From Flavobacteriales bacterium (GTDB lineage Bacteria; Bacteroidota; Bacteroidia; Flavobacteriales; PHOS-HE28): a DNA stretch of 5,331 nucleotides. Shown one piece after another: positions 1 to 5,331 of this stretch. Each line of letters opens with the position of its first letter. Position 1 is the first letter of the stretch. Location of the stretch: assembly GCA_008016945.1 (NCBI GenBank), contig SSGN01000177.1, forward strand, positions 1 to 5,331, written 5' to 3'. Made by a program: the position numbers and the translations under genes. Under the pieces are notes generated by a model. The model was not told the DNA's origin and searched no databases. It saw only the letters and a list, made by a program, of their open reading frames with translations.

Positions 1-931
1 ACTGGCGCACCATGTCCCGGCCTTGACCCAGCTTGTTCTCTTGGTAGCTGAACCAACTGCCGCTCTTCTTGGTGTGGCCTAACTCCATATTCATGTCGAT
101 GATATCGACGGTCTTGATGATGCCTTTGCCGAACATGATGTCGAACTCGGCCTTTTGGAAGGGCGGCGCCAATTTGTTCTTGACCACCTTGACCTTGGTC
201 CGGTTGCCCACGGCGTTCTCCCCATCCTTGATCTGGGTGGCCCGTCGGATATCCATGCGGACGGAGGCGTAGAACTTGAGCGCGTTACCGCCGGTGGTGG
301 TCTCGGGATTACCGAACATCACGCCGATCTTTTCGCGCAACTGGTTGATGAAGATGCAGCAACAGCCGGTCTTGCTGATGGTACTTGTGAGCTTGCGCAA
401 GGCCTTGCTCATCAATCGAGCTTGCATGCCCACCGCACTATCCCCCATCTCCCCTTCGATCTCGGCACGTGGGGTAAGAGCGGCCACGCTGTCGATCACG
501 ATGATGTCGATCGCACCGGAACGGATCAGGTTGTCGGCGATCTCCAAGGCTTGTTCGCCGTTGTCGGGCTGGCTGATCAACAGATTCCCGGTATCCACCC
601 CGAGGCTCTCGGCATACATCCGATCGAAGGCATGCTCCGCATCGATGATGGCCGCGATACCGCCCTTTTTCTGGGCCTCGGCGATGGCATGGATGGCCAA
701 GGTGGTCTTACCCGACGACTCCGGACCATAGATCTCAACGATACGACCCTTGGGATATCCTCCGATCCCCAGCGCGAGATCCAAGCCGATGGACCCGGTG
801 GGGATCACTTCGACCTGCTCGATCGCATCATCGCCGAGTTTCATGACGGCGCCTTTGCCGAAGGTCTTCTCCATCTTGTCCATCGTTAGCTGAAGAGCCT
901 TCAGTTTCTCCTTGTTGATCTCCGTTGCCAT
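1..931 (-). CDS. recA: RecA recombinase, partial (C-terminus off the left edge)
   Basis: RecA is the cytoplasmic DNA-dependent ATPase that forms filaments on single-stranded DNA, drives homologous strand exchange, and stimulates LexA-type self-cleavage in the SOS response. The translation is unmistakable. Residues 69-76 are the Walker A motif GPESSGKT. E99 in IIDAEHAFD is the catalytic glutamate. D147 in [20 protein letters not shown] is Walker B followed by loop L1. Q197 in [10 protein letters not shown] is the allosteric glutamine, followed by loop L2 with [19 protein letters not shown]251 and K253 in KVVKNK match the lysines at the E. coli subunit interface. All are offset by three from E. 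coli numbering. The start at 931 gives [13 protein letters not shown], a normal RecA N-terminus; an A/C-rich leader precedes it without a Shine-Dalgarno sequence, as is common in Bacteroidota. The 310 codons present leave roughly the last 30-50 residues, including the acidic tail, outside the window. A run of three cysteines (190-192) lies just before the FINQ strand. No frameshift or missing catalytic residue is seen. Confidence 0.98.
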   Translation of the reverse strand, partial: MATEINKEKLKALQLTMDKMEKTFGKGAVMKLGDDAIEQVEVIPTGSIGLDLALGIGGYPKGRIVEIYGPESSGKTTLAIHAIAEAQKKGGIAAIIDAEHAFDRMYAESLGVDTGNLLISQPDNGEQALEIADNLIRSGAIDIIVIDSVAALTPRAEIEGEMGDSAVGMQARLMSKALRKLTSTISKTGCCCIFINQLREKIGVMFGNPETTTGGNALKFYASVRMDIRRATQIKDGENAVGNRTKVKVVKNKLAPPFQKAEFDIMFGKGIIKTVDIIDMNMELGHTKKSGSWFSYQENKLGQGRDMVRQ

Positions 932-987
932 GGCGTTCTGTTGTTGGTGTTGCTTCTTCGAGTGTGCTCGGTTCCCTGTTCTGATCT

Positions 988-1002
988 GACGATTTTTTCG
1001 TC
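988..1002. repeat. Small inverted repeat in the recA leader
   Basis: GACGA (988-992) and TCGTC (998-1002) form a perfect five-base-pair stem around a five-T loop, about 57-70 bases upstream of the recA start. It could be an operator or a leader hairpin for recA, but a stem this short may be chance. It lacks a T-tail on either outer side, so it is not a convincing terminator. Confidence 0.3.
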
Positions 1003-1014
1003 GATTAGCTGACG

Positions 1015-1047
1015 CCCAATTAAGCACATCTGTGCAGCCTTGCCAAA
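1015..1047 (-). promoter_or_regulatory. Weak promoter candidate for recA
   Basis: On the minus strand, TTTG (1044-1047) is followed after 21 bases by TAATTGGG (1015-1022). The Bacteroidota primary-sigma consensus is a TTG/TTTG element about 20 bases before TAnnTTTG. The downstream element matches only four of six fixed positions, so the call rests mainly on spacing and place: it would leave a leader of roughly 80 bases before recA. A second partial match on the same strand, GAAATTTG (1044-1051), has five of six positions but no TTG at the right distance. Confidence 0.25.
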
Positions 1048-1153
1048 TTTCTTGACAACTAAAGTTTTGAACAGGGCCTGTCGAGTACGATGAGAATATA
1101 CCGCTGAGTCACCTGTCTCATTCGACGAATCACTGAAACCTCTCGATAAAAAC

Positions 1154-1184
1154 TTGACAGCCGGTGGGGGGGCTAATAGTTTCG
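1154..1184 (+). promoter_or_regulatory. Candidate Bacteroidota-type promoter for the large repeat protein
   Basis: TTGACA begins at 1154, and TAGTTTCG lies at 1177-1184, 20 bases after the TTG. The Bacteroidota consensus is TTG or TTTG, about 17-23 bases, then TAnnTTTG; the downstream element here matches five of six fixed positions. It is the best match I found on the plus strand between the two genes. Transcription would begin near 1190, giving a long leader of about 270 bases that contains several inverted repeats. The spacer includes a run of seven G at 1166-1172. The call is a motif match by eye, with no expression evidence. Confidence 0.4.
1166..1172. repeat. G7 homopolymer in the candidate promoter spacer
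   Basis: Seven consecutive G residues lie between the two elements of the candidate promoter. A gain or loss of one base would change the spacer from 20 to 21 or 19 bases. Poly-G or poly-C spacers of this kind control phase-variable outer-membrane proteins in Neisseria, though there the runs are usually longer. The run is directly visible; its function is inference. Confidence 0.9.
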
Positions 1185-1191
1185 TGCCACT

Positions 1192-1255
1192 CTTTCGAAA
1201 GGATCGTTCTTCCGATCTCTGCCTTTGGACCGCTTGTTCGCAGCGAACGAACAAG
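1192..1255. repeat. Cluster of three adjacent inverted repeats in the leader
   Basis: Three inverted repeats lie in a 64-base stretch just downstream of the candidate promoter. CTTTCGAAAG (1192-1201) is a perfect ten-base palindrome. GATCG (1202-1206) pairs with CGATC (1213-1217) around six bases. CTTGTTCG (1233-1240) pairs with CGAACAAG (1248-1255), a perfect eight-base-pair stem with a seven-base loop; an alternative shorter stem, GTTCG with CGAAC (1236-1240 and 1244-1248), competes with it. No T-run follows on either strand, so a simple terminator is unlikely. They could be operators, leader RNA hairpins, or part of a dispersed intergenic repeat. Confidence 0.55.
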
Positions 1256-1346
1256 ATGAGACCCACCTTCCCGAACACGAGCGACAGGCCTGCTTCGCCT
1301 AAAGCCTCTACCTCGCTCACACACGATGCGCGGCTTGTGCTGACCG

Positions 1347-1366
1347 TCCCTGAGCTTGGCTTGGGA
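1347..1366. repeat. Imperfect hairpin, possible dispersed intergenic palindrome
   Basis: TCCC (1347-1350) and AGC (1353-1355) pair with GCT (1359-1361) and GGGA (1363-1366), leaving a small bulge and a TTG loop. The left arm, CCCTGAGCTTG, resembles half of a palindrome (CCCTGAGCTTGTCGAAGGG) that I recall as common in intergenic DNA of several bacterial groups. That resemblance is from memory and only partial. Confidence 0.3.
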
Positions 1367-1462
1367 ACAAGTCGAGTATGCCAACCTACGGTGCCAACCC
1401 CGAGCCTCAACGACACGGCTCTCCATATCGATGACATCCATGGACCCAAACCCCAAACCCTC

Positions 1463-1552
1463 ATGTACATGAACCCTACGTATCGCTCCTGGCTTAGACA
1501 TGTGGCTTGGACCGCGTTGTTCTTTTGGGCAACGTGGTCGCCGGTACGCGCT
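1463..1552 (+). other. Signal peptide of the large repeat protein
   Basis: Residues 1-30 have a basic n-region with R8, R12 and H13, a hydrophobic core VAWTALFFWATW (14-25), and a c-region SPVRA followed by Q31, giving a plausible signal peptidase I site after A30. No lipobox cysteine is present, so it is not a lipoprotein signal. It directs the protein through Sec to the periplasm. Its position fixes the gene start at 1463 or 1469. Confidence 0.85.
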
Positions 1553-4500
1553 CAGCGCGACGAGAGCCACCATACGCACACGCACGATGAGGCGCATTCC
1601 TCGGCTTTGGATGAGCTGTTGAACCGCTACGACCAGCGCATCGAATTCGCCGAGAACAAAGGCCAGTTCTCCTCGGATGTGGTGTATCGTGCGGACTTCC
1701 CACTCGGACAGGCCGTGGCCACACCGAAAGGCATGGTGGTCTCCACCTACTCCCCCGAAGGCCTGGCCGAGTTCCAGCGCCAAGGGGTGCTGTTCGAGGA
1801 GCAGATCAAGAACGGTAAGCCATATACCACGCCGGTCTGGCATCGGAGAGGCCACAGCTGGCGCCTGAACTTCAAGGGCGCCTCCCCGGCCATGAAGATC
1901 GAGGACCGGTCTGCGCATGCCGAGGTGTCCAACTACTTCTACCCTGGTAAAGAGGCGCTTGACGTGCGCAGCTTCCAGGAAGTGTGGTACACGAACACGT
2001 ATCCTGGCGTCGATGTCCGCTACTACCCTGCCCAGGATGGATCGTTGGAGTACGATATCATTTGCAAGCCGGGAAGCGATCCCAAACGGATCGCCATCGA
2101 GTTCGAGGGTATCGAACGGATCTCCTTAGGGGCCAAGGGCGGTCTCGTGGTGCATACCAGCATCGGCGATATGGCCTATCCGGCTCCGGTGGTGTACCAG
2201 CGGATCAATGGCCGTGAGCGGTCCGTGAAGGCCTCCTACGTGCTGGAGGGGAAGAACATCCTGCGTTTCGATCTTGGTGAATATGATCGGTCGGCGCCGT
2301 TGGTGATCGACCCGATCGCCCTGCGCTGGGCCACCTGGATGAACACGGCATCGCAGTCCGACAACCATGGGCACTGTATCTGGGTGGACCCCTCCGATGG
2401 TGCGATCTATGTGGTGTCGCGTGTGAGCGGAGGCACCGATCTGATCACGCCTGGGGCCTTCGACCAGACCATCAATGGCAGCTACGACATGGTGGTGGGT
2501 AAGTACCTGGAGCCGGCCAGTGTTGGTGGCACTGGTACACGTGTGTGGCAGACGTACATCGGGGGCAGTGGCGTGGAGAATCCCTATGCCATGGAGCAAG
2601 GCCCGGATGGCAACCTGTACATCGTCGGTTACACCGGCAGTACGGATTTCCCGTTGATCGGTGGTACCGCCTTCACGGGAAGCAGCGTGGATCAACGGGC
2701 TCAAGCTGGTGATGATGTCTATGTCTTGAAGATCAACCCGGCCGGGAATTCCATCAAATCGGCCGTCGTGGGTGGCAGCGGTACCGACTATGCATTCGAC
2801 CTGCGGATCGCCACGAACGGAGATGTGATCGTGGGAGGTCATACGAACAGCACCAACCTCGCCACGAGCAATAGCGGTAGCGGCGCCACGAACAGTGTGG
2901 CGGGTGGTATCGATGTGCTGATGTTCCGTATCGATCAGAACCTTTCGGCCGTACAGTGGATGCGGAACTATGGCGGTAGTTCTGACGACCTGGCCCAGAT
3001 CATGTTGTATGATCCTGCCAGCGGCGACATCTTCGTCGGTGGGCGTACCAAGAGTTCCAATTTCCCAACGGTGAGTCCTCGCCAAACGGGCCTCGGAGGC
3101 AGTACCGAATCCGGCTTCTTGCAACGCATGTCCGGTAGCGGCTCCACCTTGTGGTCCTCCTATTTCCAAGCAGCCAGTGGCAAGAGCCTCGCCATCCTGT
3201 GCATGTCCATGAGCACCAATGGAAGCGAGTTCTATTTCGGCGGTATCACCTCCGGAGCCGCCAGCAGTAATATCTCCACCAGCGGCGTTCACGACAATTC
3301 GTACAACGGCGGCACCAACGACCTCTTCGTGGCTCGAATGAGCACGAACCAGGCTTTCCTCGGAGGGACCTACATCGGTGGGTCGGCCAATGAGGTGAAC
3401 ATGATGGGGTTGAACACCGATCAGAACAACGATGTGTACGTGTTCGGCTATACCAACAGTACGGACTTCCCGGTGTCCGTGGCTCCGAACACACCGTTGC
3501 AAAGCACATCTGGTGGAAGCAATGACAAGGTCTTCCTCAAACTGAAGAACGACTTGTCCAGTCTGATCCACAGCACCTACTATGGGGGGGCTGGCGATGA
3601 TTACGACCCCGTGGGAGAACGTGGCATCAAGTTCAGTAACTGCCGGATCTACACGATCGTCACTTCGCTCTCCAACAACATCCCTCTTACCCAAGGTGCG
3701 CTGAACACCAGCAGGACGAGTAGCCAATATGAGCCCGGGATCGTGGTGTGGGCCAACCCCCCCGACCTGTTGGACAACAGCATCACCTACAACGGAACGG
3801 CGATCTGTGCCGGGACCGTGCCCGGGGATATCGCAGGATCCGAGCCCAACTATGTTCTGCCAACCATCGTGAGGAACGGGGCTGCCTCTGCGCATCCTTC
3901 CTTCGGCTCAGCGGCCACCTTCCAGTGGCAGATCAGCACGGATAGCATCAACTGGACGAACCTCGCCGGTCAGACCGGCCGTGACCTTCCCGGTAGCGCC
4001 ATCGGTGCACTCACCGAGACCCGCTACTTCCGCCGCGTTATCGGTGGCGATGCCTGCGTATTGGCCGGTGCTGCGGACCAAGTCGTCACCGTCCGGATCA
4101 TGAGCGTTCGTGGTCAGGTGTCGAACGTGTCGTGCTTCGGTGGTGCGAATGGTGCCATCACCGCTACTGCCGATGGCCTCGCCCCTTTCCAGTATGCATG
4201 GAGCAACGGCCAAACCACCCAGACCGCGGTCGGCTTGGCCGCAGGGAGTTATTCGGTGACCGTTACGGATGCCAATGGCTGCACCGCTCAAGGAACCTTC
4301 CAAGTGAACCAGCCGTCTGCTCTGACCGCAGGTTCATCGGTGACTCCGGCCATCTGCGGCCAGGCTAATGGTGGTGCTCAAGTCAACCCCAGTGGAGGAA
4401 CAGGGCCTTATACCTACCTCTGGAACACGGGCAGCACCGCGCAGTCCATCAATGGCGTGAACGGCGGTACCTACAGCGTCACGGTGACGGACGCCCAGGG

Positions 4501-5331
4501 CTGCACGTTCCAACTCGAAGTGATCATCCCCGGAACGGGCATTCCTTCGGTGCATGCCGGTGCGGATGCGGTGATCACCTGCTCTACAGGACCTCAGATC
4601 CAATTGAACGGTTCCGGCACTGCCGGCAACTACAGTTGGGTGGCTTCCAACGGCGGTAATATCGTGAGCGGTGCCAACACACTCACCCCAACGGTGAACG
4701 CCGCAGGCACCTATACGCTCACCATCACCAACCCTCAAACGAACTGCTCGGCGAGCGATGCGGTGAATGTGACCTTGAACACCACCGCACCGAACGTATC
4801 GGTAAGTGGCGGTGGTACACTGACCTGCTCGGTGACCAGCATCGCCATCAATGGAGGAAGCACCACCTCGGGTGCGACCTACAGCTGGGTCGGACCGAAC
4901 GGTTTCACCAGCACGAATGAGGATCTTTCGGCGATCGAAGCGGGCACGTATATCCTGACCGTGACGGATCCGGCCAACGGCTGCACCAGCCAGGCTTCTG
5001 CGGTGGTTGAACTGGACAACGCTGCCCCCGGCGCACAAGCCACCGGCGGCACCCTGACCTGCACGGTGACCTCGATCCAACTGCAAGGCTCGGGCAACGG
5101 CAGCTTCGCCTGGAGCGGTCCGAACGGCTTCACCAGCAACGAACAGAACCCGACGGTGAGCGCGGCCGGTACCTACACCCTGGTGGTGACCGGTGCCAAC
5201 GGCTGCACCAGCCAGGCCAGTGCTGTTGTTGAACTGGACAGCGATGCACCGGGCGCACAAGCCACCGGCGGCACCCTGACCTGCACGGTGACCTCGATCC
5301 AGCTGATGGGAAGCGGCAACGGCAGCTTCGC
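1463..5331 (+). CDS. Large secreted DUF7948/SBBP/SprB/Ig-like repeat protein, partial (C-terminus off the right edge)
   Basis: This is the first 1289 residues of a giant exported protein, with one uninterrupted frame to the window edge. In order it has a signal peptide (about 1-30), a His-rich stretch (36-45), a DUF7948-like domain (about 60-284), seven SBBP-type propeller units (287-763), a divergent Ig-like domain (about 768-879), two SprB repeats (880-951 and 952-1024), and an Ig-like array with paired cysteines (1025 onward). Proteins of this build in Bacteroidota are usually surface adhesins, or gliding-associated proteins exported by the type IX system with a C-terminal sorting domain; that domain would lie outside the window, so the export route and adhesion role are inferred. 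The start at 1463 (or the ATG at 1469) places the signal peptide at the N-terminus. An in-frame ATG at 1256 would add 69 residues and bury it, so I reject that start. There is no Shine-Dalgarno sequence. The gene is divergent from recA and has no visible functional link to it. Confidence 0.95.
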   Translation, partial: MYMNPTYRSWLRHVAWTALFFWATWSPVRAQRDESHHTHTHDEAHSSALDELLNRYDQRIEFAENKGQFSSDVVYRADFPLGQAVATPKGMVVSTYSPEGLAEFQRQGVLFEEQIKNGKPYTTPVWHRRGHSWRLNFKGASPAMKIEDRSAHAEVSNYFYPGKEALDVRSFQEVWYTNTYPGVDVRYYPAQDGSLEYDIICKPGSDPKRIAIEFEGIERISLGAKGGLVVHTSIGDMAYPAPVVYQRINGRERSVKASYVLEGKNILRFDLGEYDRSAPLVIDPIALRWATWMNTASQSDNHGHCIWVDPSDGAIYVVSRVSGGTDLITPGAFDQTINGSYDMVVGKYLEPASVGGTGTRVWQTYIGGSGVENPYAMEQGPDGNLYIVGYTGSTDFPLIGGTAFTGSSVDQRAQAGDDVYVLKINPAGNSIKSAVVGGSGTDYAFDLRIATNGDVIVGGHTNSTNLATSNSGSGATNSVAGGIDVLMFRIDQNLSAVQWMRNYGGSSDDLAQIMLYDPASGDIFVGGRTKSSNFPTVSPRQTGLGGSTESGFLQRMSGSGSTLWSSYFQAASGKSLAILCMSMSTNGSEFYFGGITSGAASSNISTSGVHDNSYNGGTNDLFVARMSTNQAFLGGTYIGGSANEVNMMGLNTDQNNDVYVFGYTNSTDFPVSVAPNTPLQSTSGGSNDKVFLKLKNDLSSLIHSTYYGGAGDDYDPVGERGIKFSNCRIYTIVTSLSNNIPLTQGALNTSRTSSQYEPGIVVWANPPDLLDNSITYNGTAICAGTVPGDIAGSEPNYVLPTIVRNGAASAHPSFGSAATFQWQISTDSINWTNLAGQTGRDLPGSAIGALTETRYFRRVIGGDACVLAGAADQVVTVRIMSVRGQVSNVSCFGGANGAITATADGLAPFQYAWSNGQTTQTAVGLAAGSYSVTVTDANGCTAQGTFQVNQPSALTAGSSVTPAICGQANGGAQVNPSGGTGPYTYLWNTGSTAQSINGVNGGTYSVTVTDAQGCTFQLEVIIPGTGIPSVHAGADAVITCSTGPQIQLNGSGTAGNYSWVASNGGNIVSGANTLTPTVNAAGTYTLTITNPQTNCSASDAVNVTLNTTAPNVSVSGGGTLTCSVTSIAINGGSTTSGATYSWVGPNGFTSTNEDLSAIEAGTYILTVTDPANGCTSQASAVVELDNAAPGAQATGGTLTCTVTSIQLQGSGNGSFAWSGPNGFTSNEQNPTVSAAGTYTLVVTGANGCTSQASAVVELDSDAPGAQATGGTLTCTVTSIQLMGSGNGSF
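1640..2314 (+). other. DUF7948-like domain of the large repeat protein
   Basis: Residues about 60-284 match the pattern of the domain that often precedes SBBP repeats. The ENKGQ motif (64-68) near its start is followed by a beta-rich stretch with VSNYFYPGKE, then VWYTNTYPGVDVRYY and LEYDIICKPGSDP, and closes with LVIDP (280-284). I recognise these from memory of the family: an early ENKGQ, the PGVDVRYY-like strand, the YD-PG-DP segment and the terminal IDP. The function of the domain is not known to me. It contains a single cysteine, so no internal disulfide is possible. Confidence 0.75.
2321..3751 (+). repeat. Seven SBBP-type units, probable seven-bladed beta-propeller
   Basis: Seven successive units of about 61-65 residues can be laid out at 2321-2509, 2540-2734, 2750-2932, 2948-3130, 3146-3340, 3356-3544 and 3560-3751. 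The common pattern is a strand ending in YxGGSG or similar, then a central strand such as GNLYIVGYT or NDVYVFGYT followed by STDFP, and a closing strand such as DVYVLKI, DVLMFRI or DLFVARM. Units 2 and 6 are closest to the SBBP consensus. Units 1, 5 and 7 are degenerate: unit 1 lacks the GGSG, and unit 7 has lost the usual second-strand sequence. Unlike the Ig-like array downstream, the units differ greatly from each other, so they are old. Seven units match a closed propeller; that fold is inference from the count and pattern. Confidence 0.75.
3584..3590 (+). repeat. G7 homopolymer within propeller unit 7
   Basis: Seven consecutive G residues encode part of YYGGAGDD. A one-base slip here would shift the frame and truncate the protein before the last blade is complete. 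The run may simply reflect two GGG glycine codons followed by an alanine codon. Confidence 0.9.
3757..3763 (+). repeat. C7 homopolymer at the propeller/Ig-like junction
   Basis: Seven consecutive C residues span the codons for N765, P766 and P767, directly between the last propeller unit and the Ig-like domain. Reading the shifted frames, loss of one C meets a stop near 3866, and gain of one C meets a stop at about 3943-3945. A slip would therefore release a protein ending just after the propeller. Confidence 0.9.
3764..4099 (+). other. Divergent Ig-like domain between propeller and SprB repeats
   Basis: Residues about 768-879 follow a pattern I know from Bacteroidota surface proteins: a strand like ITYNGTAICAGTVPGDIAGSEP, then TFQWQISTDSINWTNLAGQTG, then TETRYFRR and DACVLAG. 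Each end carries a cysteine (AICAG and DACVL), which could pair. The FQWQxSxDxxxW and TRYFRR strands are the strongest hallmarks. It contains one DSI tripeptide, which fits the O-glycosylation motif D-S/T-A/I/L/M/T/V known in Bacteroidota. The domain is single in this window. Confidence 0.6.
4100..4315 (+). repeat. SprB repeat 1
   Basis: Residues 880-951 read as an SprB-type repeat, named after the gliding adhesin SprB of Flavobacterium johnsoniae. Hallmarks are VSCFGGANGAITATADG, PFQYAWSNGQTT, and the closing GSYSVTVTDANGC. The central YxWSNGxxT and final YSVTVTDxxGC segments are typical of the family. The repeat has two cysteines that could pair. Confidence 0.85.
4316..4534 (+). repeat. SprB repeat 2
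   Basis: Residues 952-1024 form a second SprB-type repeat, with AICGQANGGAQVNPSGG, PYTYLWNTGSTAQ, and GGTYSVTVTDAQGC. It shares the plan and cysteine positions of the preceding repeat but differs substantially in DNA sequence, so this pair is not a recent duplication. The repeat ends at IIPG, where the Ig-like array begins. Confidence 0.85.
4535..5331 (+). repeat. Ig-like repeat array with paired cysteines, continuing off the window
   Basis: Four units are visible: A (4535-4780, 82 residues), B (4781-5020, 80), C (5021-5242, 74) and D (5243-5331, cut). Each complete unit has one cysteine in an early strand and one in a late strand: C1040 and C1095 in A, C1122 and C1174 in B, C1200 and C1248 in C; the first cysteine of D is C1274. 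The shared plan is TLTC, then SW or AWSGPNGFTS, then AGTYxLxVT, then NGCTSQASAVVELD. This is the PKD/Ig-like fold type common in Bacteroidota adhesins, and the cysteine pairs probably form disulfides in the oxidising exterior. The array is likely a stalk or an adhesive rod. Unit A is the most divergent; similarity rises toward the right edge. Confidence 0.8.
4973..5331 (+). repeat. Near-identical DNA tandem repeat, period 222 bases
   Basis: From 4973 the DNA repeats with a period of 222 bases (74 codons). A 23-base match at 4973-4995 recurs at 5195-5217. A 50-base stretch at 5030-5079 recurs exactly at 5252-5301, and 17 bases at 5093-5109 recur at 5315-5331. Between them the codons GGC-TCG in one copy are GGA-AGC in the other. 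The matches include synonymous positions, which points to recent duplication or gene conversion. The array continues beyond the window. Confidence 0.9.

Larger units (their letters stand above)
932..1462. other. Divergent intergenic region between recA and the repeat protein
   Basis: This stretch separates two divergently transcribed genes and should contain both promoters. I see no gene here that I can support. The part nearest recA (about 990-1150) is AT-richer than the coding regions. The rest (about 1190-1462) is GC-richer and happens to be open in several frames on both strands, but none of the peptides shows a recognisable domain. The frame of the large gene is open back to a stop at 1091-1093 and has an ATG at 1256. 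Contents are listed separately: promoter candidates, three adjacent inverted repeats at 1192-1255, an imperfect hairpin at 1347-1366 and a small hairpin at 988-1002. I see no T-tailed terminator and no E. coli-type SOS box. Confidence 0.8.

Noticed and set aside
155..889. Plus-strand open frame of 244 codons
   Set aside because: It is antisense to recA, whose catalytic motifs are all intact on the minus strand.
1052..1057. TTGACA as an E. coli-type -35 element
   Set aside because: No TATAAT-like or TAnnTTTG-like element follows at a suitable distance.
1233..1255. Eight-base-pair hairpin as a rho-independent terminator
   Set aside because: No T-run follows on either strand, and the divergent genes around it need no terminator here.
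932..1462. CRISPR array, tRNA, rRNA or riboswitch in the intergenic region
   Set aside because: No regularly spaced repeats, no cloverleaf with a T-loop, and no riboswitch core that I could recognise.
901..1470. Minus-strand open frame of 189 codons in the intergenic region
   Set aside because: It overlaps the recA start in a different frame, has no recognisable domain, and its low-complexity, Arg/Ser-rich peptide looks fortuitous.
1130..1918. Minus-strand open frame of 262 codons
   Set aside because: It overlaps the signal peptide and DUF7948 region of the real gene on the opposite strand and shows no domain of its own.
2126..3895. Long minus-strand open frame of 589 codons
   Set aside because: It lies entirely antisense to the propeller region, which has clear repeat homology. 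The peptide has no recognisable domain and is explained by strong third-position G/C bias in the real gene.
4334..5260. Minus-strand open frame of 308 codons
   Set aside because: It is antisense to the SprB and Ig-like repeats. Its apparent internal repeats mirror the tandem repeats of the sense gene.

Overview
The window carries two divergent, incomplete genes separated by about 530 bases. The left part (1-931, minus strand) is recA, running off the left edge after 310 codons. The right part (1463-5331, plus strand) is the first 1289 codons of a very large secreted repeat protein that runs off the right edge. The source is very probably a member of the Bacteroidota. The large protein combines families typical of that phylum (a DUF7948-like domain, SBBP-type repeats, SprB repeats, Ig-like repeats of the kind found in gliding and type IX secretion proteins). 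Neither start codon has a Shine-Dalgarno sequence, and the one reasonable promoter candidate resembles the Bacteroidota type rather than the E. coli type. The coding sequence looks GC-rich for the phylum and strongly prefers G or C at third positions. This produces long shadow frames on the opposite strand, which I reject.

The large protein reads, in order: a signal peptide; a short His-rich stretch at the mature N-terminus; a DUF7948-like domain; seven repeat units that I interpret as a complete seven-bladed beta-propeller; one divergent Ig-like domain; two SprB repeats; and an array of Ig-like repeats with two cysteines each. The last repeats are nearly identical at the DNA level with a 222-base period, and the array is still continuing at the window edge. 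The expected C-terminal sorting domain lies outside the window, so export by the type IX system is inference.

The 532-base-scale gap between the genes contains no gene I can support. It holds a promoter candidate for the large protein whose spacer includes a run of seven G, a cluster of three inverted repeats just downstream, a further imperfect hairpin, and a weak promoter candidate for recA. Two more seven-base G or C runs lie inside the large gene. The most interesting hypothesis is that these runs make the surface protein phase-variable, but they are short and this is unproven. I do not see a wholly new multi-gene system here: recA is ordinary, and the novelty lies in the architecture, repeat evolution and possible regulation of the large exported protein.
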